Assembly: GCA_000827265.1 (NCBI GenBank)
Contig: KN834749.1
Span: 2,345,500 to 2,409,499 of the forward strand
Direction: 5' to 3'
DNA length: 64,000 nt
From: Collybiopsis luxurians FD-317 M1
Lineage: Eukaryota > Basidiomycota > Agaricomycetes > Agaricales > Omphalotaceae
Below the pieces are notes generated by a model that searched no databases, was not told the DNA's origin, and saw only the letters and a program-made list of their open reading frames with translations. Within the stretch, counting starts at the first letter, position 1. Each line of letters opens with the position of its first letter. This document shows, in pieces, positions 61,953 to 64,000 of the stretch. The translations under genes and the position numbers were made by a program.

Positions 61953-64000
61953 ATGTCAGATCAGCCGCCACCGCCCAAGCCCAAACCTGGCTCTCTGCGA
62001 GACCGAATCGCCGCTTTCGAAAAGGCTGCGCCTTCCAACGCACCACCTCCTGCTCCTCGTCCAAAACCAGGTACAGTTGCGTGGAAACCCAAACCAGCGA
62101 CTCCTCCAGACTCCCCTGGCGCTACGGGTGATGTTTCTTCCAGTCAGCCAAAGAAAATTGGCGGTGGAATGTCTGCATCAGATGCGAGGGATAGCATTGG
62201 CAAAGGTGGAAGCTTGAAGGAAAGAATGGCGGCTTTGCAGGGCAAGGGTGCTTTCGGCGGTCCTCCACCGCCTGTGGCTCCAAAGCCTGCCATTGAGAAA
62301 CCCAAATGGAAGCCTCCGCCAGTTGTCCCACCTTCAGATGAATCTGAGGGAAAAGAGGTCCCCACAGAGAAACTCGACATCTCAACTTCACCACCCGTAA
62401 AATCTCCTGGCGAAGAATTAAATCAATCGCTGAGCGAGAACGAGGTTTCTGATGCGGGTCCAAGGCCTGAAGCCGAAGAAGAAGAGAAGGAAGCCGACCC
62501 CGAGGAGGAAGAAAGACAGAGGCGCGCCACGCTTGCGGCTAGAATGGCTCGACTTGGTGGAGCCAGAGTCGGCATGGGCCCTCCCGTATTCGGCGGTCCC
62601 GCTTACAAGAAGCCCCAGCCAAAACCTGAAGAAGTTTCCAATGAAAGTGTATCTGAATCCGTCAAGTCCGAAGGTACGAGTTAACTTCTTATATATGCGC
62701 ACCCAGAACTCAAATAGGTCTCTCGCAGAATCGTCCCTCAAATCTCCTGTCGCCCTTGAAATGGAGCCGGGATCCCTAAAATCAGACGAAGAAGTCAAGA
62801 AAGGTAGGTGTCTCCTACTTCTATCTGTGGTCTGTTACCTTAACTATTGTTTCTAGATTACTTTCAACCGGAGCGCAAATCGTCCAATGCATCCTCTTTG
62901 TTATCTCCTGAATCCAGTTCATCTGCCACAACTTCTCCCCGAGTCCCTTCTTCGATGCCTGTACCTGCTGGCCCTCGACGGGCTGGTCCCCCTCGACGAA
63001 AAGCCAAATCACCTGCACCACCCCCGGTCGAAGAGCGTGAAACTGGCGTAGACTCTTCTACAGCACAACCTCCTTTCATCGGAGACAAGGAACCAGAAAT
63101 CGGGCAGGTGTCTTTCAGTGCCGATCCTGAGCCGCAGAGCGTAGAGGCGCATTCCGTTCTCGATCAGCCCATAACGACTGGTCCTCTAGTTGATGATGTA
63201 CTTCCTGAGCCATCCATTACGGAAGAGCCTGCAGCAGTTATTCCGGCGGAGGAAACAACAATTCCGATATCAACAACTAGTGTACAGGACTCTCAGAGCC
63301 TGGAGGCTTCTCTGGAAGTTTCTCAGCATCCAGTTAAAAACACTGAGGCTGTATTTGACGATACCGAAGAAGATGAAGACGCGCGTCGCAAACGCGTAGC
63401 CGAGCGTCTCGCAAAGTCTGGCGGTGTGAATCCTTTTGCAATGCCGCCCCCGCGACGCAAACCAACTCTTCCTGTTGAAGCCCAGGAAGAGATTTCACCG
63501 CTCACCTCTCCTTCCCGGTCTCCTGTTTCTGAAAGGCGTACCAGCGTTAGAAAGGTATCATCGGACTCCATACCCAGTTCGCCTCCTCCTCCTCCTGCCC
63601 GTCGAAGCAGCCAAATGAGTATCACAACACCTGCTAAAAAACCTAGTATCGATTCGGTTGCGAGCAAAGATATAAATTCTCAAGACGGTGAATAGTCTTT
63701 CTTCCTTAAATCCCTATTTTTCTGTACTTGCCTAAGACGAAAGCGCTTAACAATTGGTTATGTCAATTCTTGTTTTTAGACGATATCACTTCGCCTATGC
63801 CTGTGGGTATTTCCGAGGAACCTGAAAGAAGTCTGGAGGAAGCCGATATTGCGGATCAAAAAGTTCCTGAAGAAGATATTCAGCCCGAAGCAGCCGATTA
63901 TCAGTCCGAGGAAAATCCGATTTCTCATGAGCTTGAGGATTTGCAACCTGTCCAAATACCTGCTCCTCCTCCCAGAGCAGTGTCTCATGTCGATGATCCT
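61953..64000 (+). CDS. BBC1/AIM3-like proline-rich actin-patch protein (3' truncated by window)
   Basis: Long disordered proline-rich protein of the kind that binds type I myosin and regulates actin patches in endocytosis (Bbc1/Mti1 group). The start at 61953 gives MSDQPPPPKPKPGSLRDRIA. The motif GSLKERMAALQGKGAFGGP and repeated RMARLGGARVG / RLAKSGGVNPF segments are typical of these proteins, as are many PPPP and PxxP stretches able to bind SH3 domains. Exons: 61953-62674, then a short exon from the splice ctcgcag at 62730, then one from 62858, then one after tttttag at 63779. The frame is open at the right edge, so the C-terminus, where a conserved domain normally lies, is missing. The first exon has no SH3 domain, unlike yeast Bbc1. 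Confidence 0.7.

Overview
The window is nuclear DNA from a filamentous basidiomycete, most likely an Agaricomycete. Genes are dense and carry many short introns of about 45-65 bp. The mix of housekeeping genes with secreted wood- or plant-decay type enzymes (a laccase, a GH28 endo-polygalacturonase and a GPI-anchored CE4 chitin deacetylase) fits that group. No organelle, viral, bacterial, CRISPR or rRNA signal was recognised. The species cannot be named from the sequence alone.

Layout. 0-13.5 kb: end of an ecdysoneless/SGT1 protein, AP-3 sigma subunit, Mediator MED6 (minus), a NRAMP metal transporter, a C2H2 zinc-finger factor (minus), an intron-containing tRNA-Lys(UUU) (minus), the MCM5 replicative helicase subunit (minus) and CSN6 of the COP9 signalosome. 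13.5-19.5 kb: two protein kinases face away from each other, a STE20/FRAY-type kinase (minus) and an SR-protein kinase (plus) with a very large insert. 20.6-27 kb: endo-polygalacturonase, chitin deacetylase and a SET/NAP histone chaperone, all minus. 27-36.6 kb: SAC1 phosphoinositide phosphatase (minus) with start codons 62 bp from U2 snRNP A' (plus), then a TMEM205-like membrane protein, an ACS-family MFS permease and the Rieske protein of complex III, all minus. 37-39.7 kb: a secreted laccase (plus). 39.8-44.4 kb: a gene-poor block of about 4.6 kb holding one TA-flanked inverted-repeat element. 44.4-45.9 kb: an HMG-box factor (plus). 46.7-61.2 kb: five minus-strand genes in tandem: the largest TFIIIC subunit (tau138), a PRELI lipid-transfer protein, RPB7, a peroxisomal ABCD half-transporter and a HAD-family phosphatase. 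62-64 kb: the first part of a BBC1-like actin-patch protein that runs off the window.

Most genes are single-copy core functions in vesicle traffic, Pol II and Pol III transcription, splicing, replication, respiration and lipid handling. There is no obvious pathway cluster, and no multi-gene novel system was found. The observations most worth following are small and structural: a 12-bp perfect palindrome matching the TFIIIC B-box consensus inside the first intron of the TFIIIC B-block-binding subunit gene; a GC-AG intron and a likely 3-nt microexon in the laccase; a 151-bp TA-flanked inverted-repeat element; and the long kinase insert in the SRPK. Gene models were spliced by eye from reading frame, GT-AG signals and family conservation, so exon edges are firm where stated and otherwise approximate.
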